This document shows, in pieces, positions 12,408 through 22,243 of a stretch of DNA of 64,000 nucleotides. Origin of the DNA: Paralvinella palmiformis (taxonomy: Eukaryota; Annelida; Polychaeta; Terebellida; Alvinellidae). How positions within the stretch are numbered: the first letter of the stretch is position 1; each line of letters starts with the position of its first letter. The notes under the pieces are model-generated. The model did no database searches and was not told the origin of the DNA. It was given only the letters and a program-made list of their open reading frames with translations. Location of the stretch: NCBI GenBank assembly GCA_025642065.1, contig JAODUP010001194.1, positions 1-64,000 of the forward strand. Direction: 5' to 3'. Made by a program: the position numbers and the translations under genes.

Positions 12408-13217
12408 GACTACATGCCGTTTAAAAATAAATATGGATGCAGGTGATCATGTAAATACTCAACTATTTATAATTACTGTAATTAGGGGAAATTTATCTGA
12501 TTATATTAATGTAATTTTAGAAGTGCAATTATATTATTAACAATAACAAAGTATAATATATATCCCAGCCATAATATATTCAGTGGCTCCAGTTCATGTC
12601 ACTGTAAGCTTATGTATATCTTACATACTCATTTGGTGATTAACAGGTTGATATTGTTCAATAAAATTTAATCAGATTTTGTCTGAAACAAATATAGATC
12701 TAGATAGATCCTGCTTGGGCCTACTGCTTGAGTCATGTCAAGTAGTGCGTGTTTACTTGAAAGAATTATGTATTTTAAAGATGTAAATCTGTTACATACA
12801 TAGAATTATTTATTGTCAAGCGCCTCATAATAACCTTCTTACAAGTTATATAGGGCGCTATATATATTTGGTATATTATTATTATTACTTCAAATTGTTA
12901 CGCTTATTTTTTAAATATCCTTTATTTTAAAAGCCAGATCATATCAAATTTTTACACTAGCTTTCATTTCCTTTCCGGGATGTCTTTATTTGTGTAAACT
13001 TTTCCTGTTACTGCAGCCGAAAGTGGCGCAGAATGAGCCAGCGCCATTAGTCGTCATGTTAACACGGGGAGGTGTCCGTGATAGTTTGCCCCCCGGTCGC
13101 CATAGGCGCTGCGCTCCTGGAATTCAAAATGGCGCACCATTGTAAAACGGGAAGTAACACGTCTTGTTATAAACAGTCTTTGGTAGTAGTAGTAGTAGCA
13201 TTAGTAGGTGTAGTATA

Positions 13218-13249
<32 letters not shown>

Positions 13250-13557
13250 TGTGTATTAGTGGACAATTCCAGAATGAAACTCGCCACTTCGTATCAAATT
13301 ACGATACACGATATTTATTATACAACAATAATATTATTTATTTGGATGTTATACAACGGGAATATTGTTCTTCTTCCTTACAGATCACCTTTCTCCGCCT
13401 ACAAGGTTAGATGACTATAAAACATATGAAGGTAATATGGGAAAATGACTTTAGCAGGAACTCAAATTTACGGCACATCTCGGAAACCGAAATTACCACG
13501 AAGATGCCTTCCTTGTGACACAGTGTATCAAGAAATGGTTGTAAATTGATATAAATG

Positions 13558-13602
<45 letters not shown>

Positions 13603-13801
13603 CCATATACATGTATATTATGATTTAAGGTGTATCAAGAAGCCAATTTCGTGTATTACCTGTCTTTGGATAGGAAGCTAGCAGAACATCCCCTTCATTC
13701 ATCTCGAATGATTCCAGTCTCTCGATCGTTTCTTTCGTGACATTTTGTCCAAACACCATGCCATCTTTAGTCCATTCGCTAGGAATTCTGTAGTCAGCCA
13801 T
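9143..13801 (-). CDS. Cytosolic sulfotransferase (SULT family), 3 coding exons, 289 aa
   Basis: Expected to transfer sulfonate from PAPS to a hydroxyl or amine of a small acceptor (phenol, steroid, amine) in the cytosol. Exons in transcript order: 13801-13660, 9901-10037 read on the minus strand (10037 to 9901), and 9733-9143. Phases 1 and 0 agree, the introns are GT-AG, and the total is 870 nt. The PAPS 5'-phosphosulfate loop SYPKTGTTW (about residues 43-51) is split by intron 1. The catalytic His lies in LMKTHL (about H104). The 3'-phosphate site is RNPKDTLVSFYHF (about R126 and S134), and the C-terminal signature RKGKIGDWK is at about 252-260. The length matches animal SULTs (about 290 aa). 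No signal peptide or membrane segment is visible. Family assignment is firm; the acceptor substrate cannot be read from sequence. Intron 1 holds a THAP-transposon remnant. Confidence 0.95.
9758..9819. repeat. (CA)n-rich microsatellite in SULT intron 2
   Basis: Imperfect CA/CT dinucleotides occupy more than a third of this 167-bp intron. Confidence 0.9.
9901..10037 (-). CDS. SULT coding exon 2
   Basis: This 137-nt exon has acceptor CTTCCAG and a GTATCT donor. It opens with the completed Gly codon and TTWLQELIW, which completes the PAPS-binding loop, and continues through FPYLELKL to IEM. The frame fits exon 1 (phase 1) and exon 3 (phase 0). Confidence 0.93.
10103..10348. repeat. Tetranucleotide array: (GAGT)n then (CAGT)n
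   Basis: Tandem gagt units up to about 10240 change to tandem cagt units up to 10340, with mixed boundaries. It is in SULT intron 1. Confidence 0.95.
10528..10665. repeat. (TTA)n then (TAG)n trinucleotide array
   Basis: About 80 bp of TTA repeats is followed by TAG repeats, just outside the left arm of the THAP transposon remnant. Confidence 0.95.
11530..11781 (-). pseudogene. Transposase C-terminal-like fragment (THAP9/P-type)
   Basis: The minus-strand frame ends with NACVYYTSGYILSNF, resembling the conserved YxxGY segment near the C-terminus of THAP9-like transposases. Position and strand agree with the two THAP fragments. The similarity is short and judged by eye. Confidence 0.4.
12067..12270 (-). 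pseudogene. Distal THAP-domain fragment
   Basis: The minus-strand reading contains MHFTETEF and NAIPTIFDVP, matching the last third of THAP domains (xHFxxxxF then AvPTIF). The Cys that normally precedes the His is replaced by Tyr. No acidic catalytic domain follows in frame. Confidence 0.55.
12347..12403. repeat. (AT)n microsatellite
   Basis: Pure AT dinucleotides inside the THAP remnant region of SULT intron 1. Confidence 0.95.
12986..13057 (-). pseudogene. N-terminal THAP zinc-finger fragment
   Basis: A 23-codon ORF opens with a Met and contains C-x4-C (CATFGC) followed by SNRK, as at the start of THAP domains. A stop follows after HK. It sits just inside the right inverted arm of the putative transposon. 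Confidence 0.5.
13184..13251. repeat. (TAG)n microsatellite
   Basis: It sits just outside the right inverted arm of the THAP remnant, in the same orientation as the TAG run outside the left arm. Confidence 0.93.
13559..13600. repeat. (TA)n microsatellite
   Basis: Pure TA run about 60 bp downstream of SULT exon 1, within intron 1. Confidence 0.95.
13660..13801 (-). CDS. SULT coding exon 1
   Basis: It starts at an ATG opening MADYRIPSEW and ends inside the PAPS loop (SYPKTG) with a GTAATA donor, phase 1. It encodes 47 codons plus one base. Confidence 0.93.
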
Positions 13802-14930
13802 TTTGATGACGCTATCAGAAGATATTTCGTTTTAGCACAGGCCGATAAATATCTGGTACTGTAATATTGAGTAATATCTAGGTTAATTTATAATTGTTTA
13901 GGGCTTTCGGTTTCCGTAATACAAAATGGCCGTTTTGTGACGCGTTCGTTATCGGAATTATGCGGGTGATCGTAGATAAGAGACGATTGTATAATACAAT
14001 TATTGACATTCGGTGATATCTTTAACAGGATAGATAATAGAACAGCATCAGTGTTAGAATCAGTCATATGATACAACTACGTAATCTTTTAACTGATCTA
14101 GTTCACAGTAATTCACGCTCATACACATCAGATTTGTAACCCCCCCCCCCCCAAACAAAACTATCAAAATAAACTGATGTTTTCCGATGATTGATGTTCA
14201 TTGATTGATGCGGGCCTTATCACCTTATGTGAAAACAATGGAACACCTTCCTTTCACAACACCTTTCTATTGATGCTTTTATTAATCACCTTTTGTTCTT
14301 CAATGTTACAGCCATTGCCATTAAATAGTTAGCTAGCACATCACACCCGTATAATGCTCGCTCAACAACAGGTTGATAATACAGCATCTAAATAAGGCCA
14401 GCTATTGTATGTCACAACATTACCGGGACAGTTTCTAGTAAATCATATGGAATACCTGTACATCTAAGTGGAGGTTAACATAATCCAGCTTTGTGGATCC
14501 TTACACTACTCCGAACTACATGTAAGTGGGGGGCTAGTGCCAACGTCGTGTTAGAATTATGGGCACAGGTATGCGATTAATTCGAAAACCATGTCTTCTG
14601 CGTGCGTTATTCATGCATGCAGGTAAAAACCGAAAAAAATTAAGACATGTCCGAACCATCTTTAAATGATAATGATTTAATTCCGAGTGAGGAAATACCT
14701 ACTGCAGGTTCATCACTTAGTCGAAAATTAATTTTAAATAGATATACAAGGAGCCCAACTTAAATAAGAAAAACTATACGGATTTTATAAAACCAACCAA
14801 AAATGACGAAGGTGGTCCCCTTGTGGTATCATTTGTAAAAACATTTAATGTAGCATCAAGAATAATCGTTTCGTTTTTTAACATTAAAAATTCTCCAACA
14901 AACAAAAGTCGAATGATAACTGTGTCTGTG
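13802..14930. other. SULT 5' flank, intergenic
   Basis: It contains the presumed SULT promoter, but no canonical element could be recognised. A poly-C run lies at 14140-14152. Confidence 0.4.
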
Positions 14931-14931
14931 T

Positions 14932-15194
14932 CTTCATGGGTAGAGCGTAGGTCTACTAATCCCAGCTCACGCTGAGCGGGTGGTCGGAAGTTCAAATCCA
15001 GGCACTCTAGTGGGAGGGGGTTTTCATCTAACCAGAGAACTGGCAAGGTTTTCATCACCGAATATGCCATATATTGTATATTCTAAATTTATTTAGAATT
15101 AGTCCTTGTGGTGAAGCAGTAAATTATAAACCATATGCGTTCTTCCTCATTTGAGGTTGCCAGCAACGCAAAATAACTTCCATTTCAGCTATTA

Positions 15195-15229
<35 letters not shown>

Positions 15230-15235
15230 GTAGAA
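14932..15235 (+). mobile_element. tRNA-derived SINE, family B, copy 1
   Basis: A tRNA-like head (gggtagagcgtaggtct as box A, gaagttcaaatccag as box B) is followed by a body with ggggttttcatctaaccaga, a segment like tctaaatttatttagaatta, and aacgcaaaataacttccatt, ending in a (TTA)n tail. The body is shared with 15431, 29338 and 38427. Confidence 0.8.
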
Positions 15236-15430
15236 TCATCACAGACATAGAAAACAAGTCCCTTGGAGAACTAAATAGGTTATTAACACATCTCCAGTAA
15301 AACACCTTCAGCCCAGTTACAAAATTGGAAGCCCTAGTAATAAGCCAAATCAGACTTCGAGGCACGCAATGCGTAGTGGGATTATTTCGGGATAAACAAA
15401 CACACGTGGCGAACCAGAAGCAGAACCAGG

Positions 15431-15716
15431 CTGCCTCTATGGCCCAGTGAGTAAGAGCGTCGGACTTTCTTACGCATGGTCATACTGTGCTTGAGATTGG
15501 AGGTTAGAATTCCGACCGTAGCACAATAGTAGGGGGAGTTTTTCATCCAAAACCAAACACCTGGGAAGGTTTTCCCCGTCAAATATGTCATTTATTGTAA
15601 ATTTATTTTAATTTAGTCCCGGTCATGAAGAAGTCTGTTAGAGACGATATACGTCTACCTCATTTGACGTAGCTAAGCCACGTAAAATAACTGCCATTTC
15701 GGCCATTATTATTAGG
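15431..15716 (+). mobile_element. tRNA-derived SINE, family B, copy 2
   Basis: It has the best-preserved head (tggcccagtgagtaagagcg, then ggaggttagaattccgac) with the same body (tttttcatccaaaaccaaac, ccacgtaaaataactgccat) and an ATTATTATTA tail. Confidence 0.85.
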
Positions 15717-18700
15717 CAGTAATTAAAAATAAGAAGAAGCAGACGTCATTTGTTTTTATTGGCAACGCCAAGTTATAAAACAGAAGATGTTCTCTGTTTG
15801 TAGTTATCTAAGTCTCTCAGAGATAATTAAAAATTACCCGGGTAAGTTTTACGTAAATAGAGCAGTGTATTTTTTTAATATTTTTGGGATGTTTATTTAC
15901 TGTGTCTAAACTTCATTACAATCTGACAGGACGGATACATTGGCTGCATCAACAGTAGATGAATTCAGGCTATTTATGGCAAGCAAACCCTCCTTTGTAC
16001 AACACAAATTTGAAAGAGTGTAAACGCCGAGCGCTGAAGGCGGAAATTGTGAAGGATCAAAACCTCAGGATGATGACAAAGCATTCATCGACTGATATCC
16101 TCTTTCTTGGCCCGTGGGGCGATTAACTGACATAAATAATCGAAGTGGTTTGGCAACATTCGGATATAGTTCTTGTATGAGAACAAATCCTCCTCTTCGA
16201 ATTTCCTCATAAAGGTCTGATACGTGCCATATAATGGTCTACGGAGTATCCATTGGCGGCACCAGAGCTGCCTGCAAGATGCCTTGTAACAGCGGCGTTT
16301 TCTAAGCCGCCGTAAAACAATTAGAAGATCCGCATGATTTGGAGATTGAAAGGCCTCCGTAAATTGCCGAATCTCACGCTAAGATGACGTCACACATACG
16401 CGAACGTGATATCAATCGATTTTGACGCAACTACCGCCCGCTCGCCAGCAACGAGTTAGCACACCAGTGACCCGAAAGAAAAAATATTTAGGTCAATGGA
16501 GCACACTGACCCGGAAGCAATTCCCCGCCGACTTCGTTTTGGGGATTATTTCCCGGCGAATAGAAACCGGGACGCGGATTGTTTCGTGGTGTGATGATAG
16601 CGTAAGTATATCCAATTAGGTGTGGTGGAAACTAAATTAAAGCGCACATCTCCATGATCTATTTGACCTATAATCGATAACAGCGGATTTCATCCAGATC
16701 TCCGATACTGCGGGTGACACGTCGGGATTATAATACTTATACGTTCAACAATGTGTCTATATTATTATAACCTAATTACTCTCAATTTGGGAAAAACACA
16801 TTCTGCCAGCAGTTTAATAAACACCTCCAGGGTTATAGATTGTATGCATTAGTATAGTCGTATTACACCACTAGATATATCAATAACAAGATTAGAACCC
16901 GGATTTTAAAGCTTGCTTCTGCAGAAGGCTATCAATTTGAGATCATTGTAAGGCATCAAGGTATGCAACATTTTTTTTCCATTGGGGTGAGGAGGAATAA
17001 TTCTCTCCATGTTCCATTCTTGAACATACAACATAGAGTTGACCATCGCCGACATCCTGGTTCCAACTAATGGCATATGCATAAGACTTTTTTATCAGAT
17101 TTGTTTGCTAACAAACAAACAAACAAACACACATTGGCTTTTATTTCTATAAGTATACTGTCATATTTTGGTCGACAATGGAGTAACCCCTACCGTCGTC
17201 TCTCTTGTTTGTTGTCATCTGGCCTTGCGCCGCGCATCTCATGAATAATATGATCTAGTTTAGCTGCGAGTTGATTGGCCAGCCTCGTTTAAAATGGCCT
17301 ATCTGTATCGGGTCATGGGTAGGGAATGTGGGTTTAAAGGGCATGTTATAAAAGCGACATTTTTTTTTTTTACTTTGGTGTAAAAGAAATCTGGTTAAAA
17401 GCACATTATTCTGTTTGTATTTTCCTTACCTAGCTTGATAATACACAATTGATGAGTTGATTATTTTAAAAAAACGTTGTTTCTTGAACATGAATATGTA
17501 TTCACTTATTTCAGTTATACAACATATATTTTGGAAAGATATAACTTTGACTCTTGTGTTGTTGTCACATTTTGACCCTTAATGTCACATCAATTGGATC
17601 AGGCTATATTTGGATTTTAGTGGAAAATAATTGTTCTGCTGAACCACCCAAATTTGTATAGGTTTATATTGGAACATATTTTGTATGTATGTGGATTGTT
17701 TATGTAGTGCATTTACATGGGCTGTAAAATCATTTCATTTTGACACAGAATGGAATCAACAAACTGGAATAGCTTGCAGTACAACAACAGATGGATATCG
17801 GCAAAGTGTTCACTAAATAAACTTCACGTAGGAAAACTAGCTCTGTGTGACGTCTTGTTCTGCAAGGTGATAATTAATAAGTATATTTTATAACTCTCTA
17901 TATAAGTATGTCCTATAACCGGAGCAAATATTGGAAGGATTATTGTTCAATTGGTGGTTCTTATTTTTTAAATATGTTTTCATTTTGATTTTTCCTTTGC
18001 TTTATATTTCAAAATGGTGTCACAGATCAATGCCAGCCAATAGCATGTTTCATTTAAACTTCATTTAAAATAATTATTGTGCTTGTTATCTTAAAAGGCT
18101 AATTGGAATAAAAATATAAACTTATTATAGGCAGAAGCCTCAGAACTAGCTAAACATTTTGTCAAATTTATATAAATTAGTTACAAATATTAACGCTCAT
18201 TAATTAACAGTAAATATGGTGTAACATATAATTTGTTTTTAGCTATTCCCCTATCAAACTGTATTGATATGTGGTGGTGATCATGCATCGAAAAATGAAC
18301 TGTAAACTTTGAACTGTAAAAGTACACTGATTGAATACTCACAATATGAGTGTAGAATGCATTTCAATAGCTTTCATCTAAATTTAGATATCACGGAAAT
18401 TAATGTTGTTTTGTTACATCTTACCGTATTGAAGTTAGTACCTAATATCAACTAGTAGTGCATAGAAATTGCACCATTTAATGTAAAACTATAAACAAGT
18501 TCATAATAATTCTAGGGGCATGCACGAAGAGGCACCGAAAGATAGACCAACAGGAGGTTGGAGACATAATTACTTATGTCGTAAAATCTGCCGTCAGATA
18601 AAGAAGGGGTGAATTATACCAGGTATGTATTTAACAATAACAGCCTCCCTGGGCACGGTCAAAATAATTATCCACATTTATTATGTTGCTTAGTGTCTTG

Positions 18701-20085
18701 CACATATTATTGTGTTGTGAGTAATGTTGTTTTGACGTCAGACCAAGTATATTAAAATTTCAGCTTTGTGGATAACAAAATTTGCATAATCCGATTAAAA
18801 GATATTGGTTACTGGCCCAGTGTTTCCGGTATACTTTTCAGCAATTTGGCAATCACTTAGGTGGCTGGCCCATTTCTGTTGCCGAATGCGTCCAGGCATT
18901 TAAGTGTAATTTAACTCAGGCCAGAAAAATATTTGTACGTCTCATAATCCCCCGCGCTGGTAAAATTTAAATCCACTAGCCAAACAAATATTTTTACTGG
19001 TACCACAAAATATACTGGTTCAAGCAAAACTTCATTGGAGTCAACAAAGAATGCCAGATTCACAAAGACACATAATGTATATCAAATCTTAAAGTCTTAC
19101 CATAAAACTTGTTGTTACATGCGAATTACGGAAAATTGAAACGGAGGTCTTGAGTCAACGTAGCACTCGCACATCACCCTAGTCTACACCTCTCAGGTGT
19201 GATAAGTTCATGTCGCATAAATCAAATGTAGCTCAGAATTGCAAAAATGCTGTTCATTTATATTTGTACACATACTGTTGACAATGCTGATATCACTAGG
19301 TTATAGGGGTATATGAGAATGAAGGGCCGTGTTCGTTTTTCGTACAAATCAATCAGATTGGCACCTCGAGTCCAATTCATGACTTGGGTTAGCACTCCGA
19401 CACTAGAGTTTCACTTCTGACACACGTGCGGAGTGCAACCCGAGTCTCAAGTTGGACAAGTTACTAGCCCGAAGACAGAACACAATGGGTCTGTAATTTA
19501 ATGTCATGAATTGTCACACAACATGTGCAGTGAATTTAGGTTGATTTTACTATACATGAAGGTGCATTCAGTAACATTATTAACGTATAAATATTTTCTT
19601 CTGTTTATAAACCCAATAAAGGCCAGAAAAGATCCAGATTGAAATGACTTAACCCGAAGAAGGTAATACATGCTAAAGCTGTGTTGTGTTGCAAAATAAT
19701 CGAAGTTTGTGACTTACTTGGAGCACGTTTTAATGTTTTCCGGAAGTTATAGATGTGTTTTCGTTCGCACATGAACACTCCTTTGGGCAAAAACCTGAAA
19801 TTGGAAGAACATTCAACAATAATACGAACGCAACGTGTCCGATTTTGTAAAACAGATGTTCCATAATATGATTTCTTATTAGCATGGTGCATAAATTATA
19901 ATAATCATATACAATATGGTTTAACATTATATGGTCTTTGTTATTCATTTCAGAATGTGACGATTAGAGGGATTATAGATGATACTATATTATGATAATG
20001 TGAAATACTGTGCAGGAAAAGACAAAAATGTTCAAATCAAGTTATGTGTTGTTGTTCTGGTATTGTTCATGCCATCAAAAAATGT
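15717..20085. other. Intergenic; GC-richer patch at 16240-16600, otherwise AT-rich
   Basis: The 16240-16600 patch is relatively CpG-rich and ends in a donor-like gatagc|gtaagtat, but no downstream exon could be joined. A repeat-like segment at 18940-19020 resembles 37335-37400. A minus-strand frame near 19730-19870 is discussed as a finding. No gene is supported. Confidence 0.4.
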
Positions 20086-20089
20086 TTTT

Positions 20090-20345
20090 CGGTTGTTATA
20101 CAAAGACGTTATGTTGACGTCAAAAAACGTTGCAATGACGTTAAAAGAAAACGTCATAATGACGTAAAAAACGTCTTTAGCATGTTATGAAATAACGACA
20201 TAATGAAGTTAAAAAGTTTCTTTAATGTTATAAAATAGCATTAAATAAGGTAATTTACTCATTACAAAATAACTTTACTACGAGGTTATAAAATAAAGTT
20301 ATTAAAACATTGTATAACGTCAGTGTGACGTCAGTATGGCGTTAT
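20090..20345. repeat. TGACGT/ACGTCA-rich repeat patch
   Basis: Alternating half-sites such as ttgacgtcaaaaaacgttg, aatgacgttaaaagaaaacg and gtgtgacgtcagtatggcgt recur, with two full TGACGTCA palindromes. It is directly followed by a (TA)n run (20357-20390). It is likely a repeat-element terminus rather than a promoter. Confidence 0.6.
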
Positions 20346-20351
20346 TTAGCT

Positions 20352-20397
<46 letters not shown>

Positions 20398-20529
20398 CAA
20401 CTAGATAAAACAAAATGCAGGATTTATAATTTTATTATACACTATAAGTGACCAGAAAATCCCAAATTTAGTCAATTTGGAGTATTAAAATGTTCTATTA
20501 CACCTGAACTTATATGAACTCTGGATCAG

Positions 20530-21260
20530 CAGGATACCAGGATACCAGGGTACGGAATAAAAGGGTAGTGCCTGTCGGGTATTTCAGTCTTGACTAATTT
20601 TGTAGTTTCTTATTAAGCCGTCTATGACGTCGTGTATATGTTGTCTTTCCAGTGTTCGTCCAGTTTAGACTTAAAATAATTTAGGGTAGTGGCTGTGCCA
20701 ATATGATCTGATAATGGGTTCTAGTCCTGAGCCACTCGCTGGATGAATGAGTTTTTCCTTATTTCGGGTCGACAGAGTCCCACGAATAACCTCTGGCTCT
20801 GACAGCTGGTTCGTTCATTGAGTGCTCTGTTGAAGAATGCTCTTGGGCCAAGTCTGTATATCCCAATCATGATCTCATACACCTGTAACATGTGATGGGA
20901 GCCTCAGGGAAACTAGCCGCTGCTCATATGATAGATGCTTTTCCACTGCCAATTTATCCACCTGATAGTGTGGATATCAAATAATGTTTTCATATTCCAG
21001 GTGTCGTCTGACAAGTGCCTTGTACAGCATTGGCAGCGTGACTTCATGTAGACATGAGAATGTCTTCTTGATGAGCCACAACATCCTACTGGACTTGTTA
21101 ACAGCAAAAGATATGTACTTATGGAATTCAGCTCCTCATCAAAATAGACACCGAGATCCCTTTCTAATTTAGTGGACTGCAACTCAATATATCCCATCTT
21201 GTAGGCTAGACATCTGTTATTCCTCCCGAGATGGAGGACATTGCACCTGTCGGCATGTGT
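20530..21260 (-). mobile_element. Non-LTR retrotransposon RT C-terminal fragment
   Basis: The minus strand reads KLERDLGVYFDEELN, then in a shifted frame NKSSRMLWLIKKTFSCLHEV and VDKLAVEK, then LSYEQRLVSLRLPSHV, a well-known RT C-terminal series. Several frameshifts occur. It is the same clade as 6890-7345. Confidence 0.8.
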
Positions 21261-21774
21261 GTTAATGTAATAACATTTTGCCGGCTACAATCGGAATTTA
21301 AGAAAGACAATTATTAGTGAAATAAGATCGATTATTCGCGATAGTTCATTAAATAAACGATTTTTATTCTCACAATCAACAATTAATATCTACTATTATT
21401 ATTGCGGTTATCTCAGTGTCTAGGATGATATCGGATTAGAGATAAGAGCAATTAATCAGAATTTCTAAACAAGCCACCAAAATAATGAATATTATTAAAA
21501 TTCTGTCAAAAGTGTAAATACCTCACTGAGACCGATGTAAAGTATGCTATGTCTCTGTGGACATCGAGAGTACAAATTGCTAACATTAAATAAGGACTAC
21601 GGACTAGGGTCAAAGTTTACTTATTATCAGATAAGTTTATTGGTCCTTTTCAGTTTCTTTGAATTTAAGTTTGGTTTAGGTTTTAGCAGAAATAATAACT
21701 TCTCTTATCAGTTTTTCAATATTAAATGTTCAGCTGAAAATTTGATGATTCAGTTTAGTCAAAAATGACTTAGG

Positions 21775-21865
21775 AATTGGTTAGTATGTATAGTGGGTAA
21801 GAGTGTGAGACATTCTTATTCATGATTATGCTGTCCGGGAGGCCGTGACAATAACTTATTTATAG
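21775..21865 (+). mobile_element. SINE family B head, truncated
   Basis: The stretch gtatagtgggtaagagtgtg to tcatgattatgctgtccggg matches the tRNA-like head of the copy at 15431. The body is not recognisable downstream. Confidence 0.45.
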
Positions 21866-22079
21866 TGTAATCTTCAATGCTAGCATGCTAAAGGTCGATT
21901 TAACCACGATTTAATTTAGATTAAGCTAATAAATTCCGGGTGTAATTACAGAAGATGGGGTAAACTAGTTTAGCTGAGTTTTAAAATGAAAGATCAATTC
22001 AACTAATCCTGTGAATTACTAAGGAAATAAACAAAAATGTCTATACAACCATCTAGTGATTAATCAAAAGAGTCATTTC

Positions 22080-22176
22080 CATTGGTGCGCTTGGGATAAG
22101 AGGAATTCCTAATAAGCTAGGCATACCCCTAGCGAATAAAATGCGAACTTTGATTTGTAAACGAAGGTTCATCAAC
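22080..22176 (+). promoter_or_regulatory. Putative ACBD5 promoter region / 5' UTR
   Basis: It lies immediately upstream of the ACBD5 ATG. An inverted CCAAT (ccattgg) is at about 22080. No TATA box at a usual distance was identified, so this rests on position only. Confidence 0.3.
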
Positions 22177-22243
22177 ATGGAGGCGACTTCTGAGGAGAAG
22201 TTTGACGCTGCTGTCAAAGTTATTCAGTCAATTCCTAGAAATG
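22177..22243 (+). CDS. ACBD5: ACBD5-like exon 1
   Basis: It encodes MEATSEEKFDAAVKVIQSIP followed by RN and one base of the Gly codon. This is the first helix of the acyl-CoA-binding domain. The donor is GTATGC, phase 1. The ATG context is atcaacATGG, and intron 1 is about 6.4 kb. Confidence 0.88.

Larger units (their letters stand above)
10686..13160 (-). mobile_element. THAP-type (P-element-like) DNA transposon remnant in SULT intron 1
   Basis: Three decayed minus-strand coding pieces lie in the order expected for a THAP-domain transposase. 12986-13057 opens MTTNGAGSFCATFGCSNRKS, with the C-x4-C of a THAP zinc finger. 12067-12270 carries the distal part of the finger (MHFTETEF, then AIPTIF). 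11530-11781 has a C-terminal YYTSGY segment like the YxAGY region of THAP9/P-element proteins. The whole is bracketed by imperfect inverted arms at about 10686-10745 and 13088-13160, both containing CGCCATnTTGAATT and GCGACCGGGGG. No catalytic core is recognisable between the pieces, and one expected zinc Cys is Tyr (CRIYDMHF). The homology and the pairing of the arms are by eye. Confidence 0.6.

Noticed and set aside
14591..14626. Plus-strand MSSACVIHACR with a THAP-like C-x4-C and a donor-like agg|taaaaa
   Set aside because: It is only 11 residues, with no downstream THAP exon on that strand; likely chance.
16422..16619. Frame in a GC-richer patch with a donor-like end
   Set aside because: No in-frame downstream exon or domain; could be a noncoding first exon but this cannot be shown.
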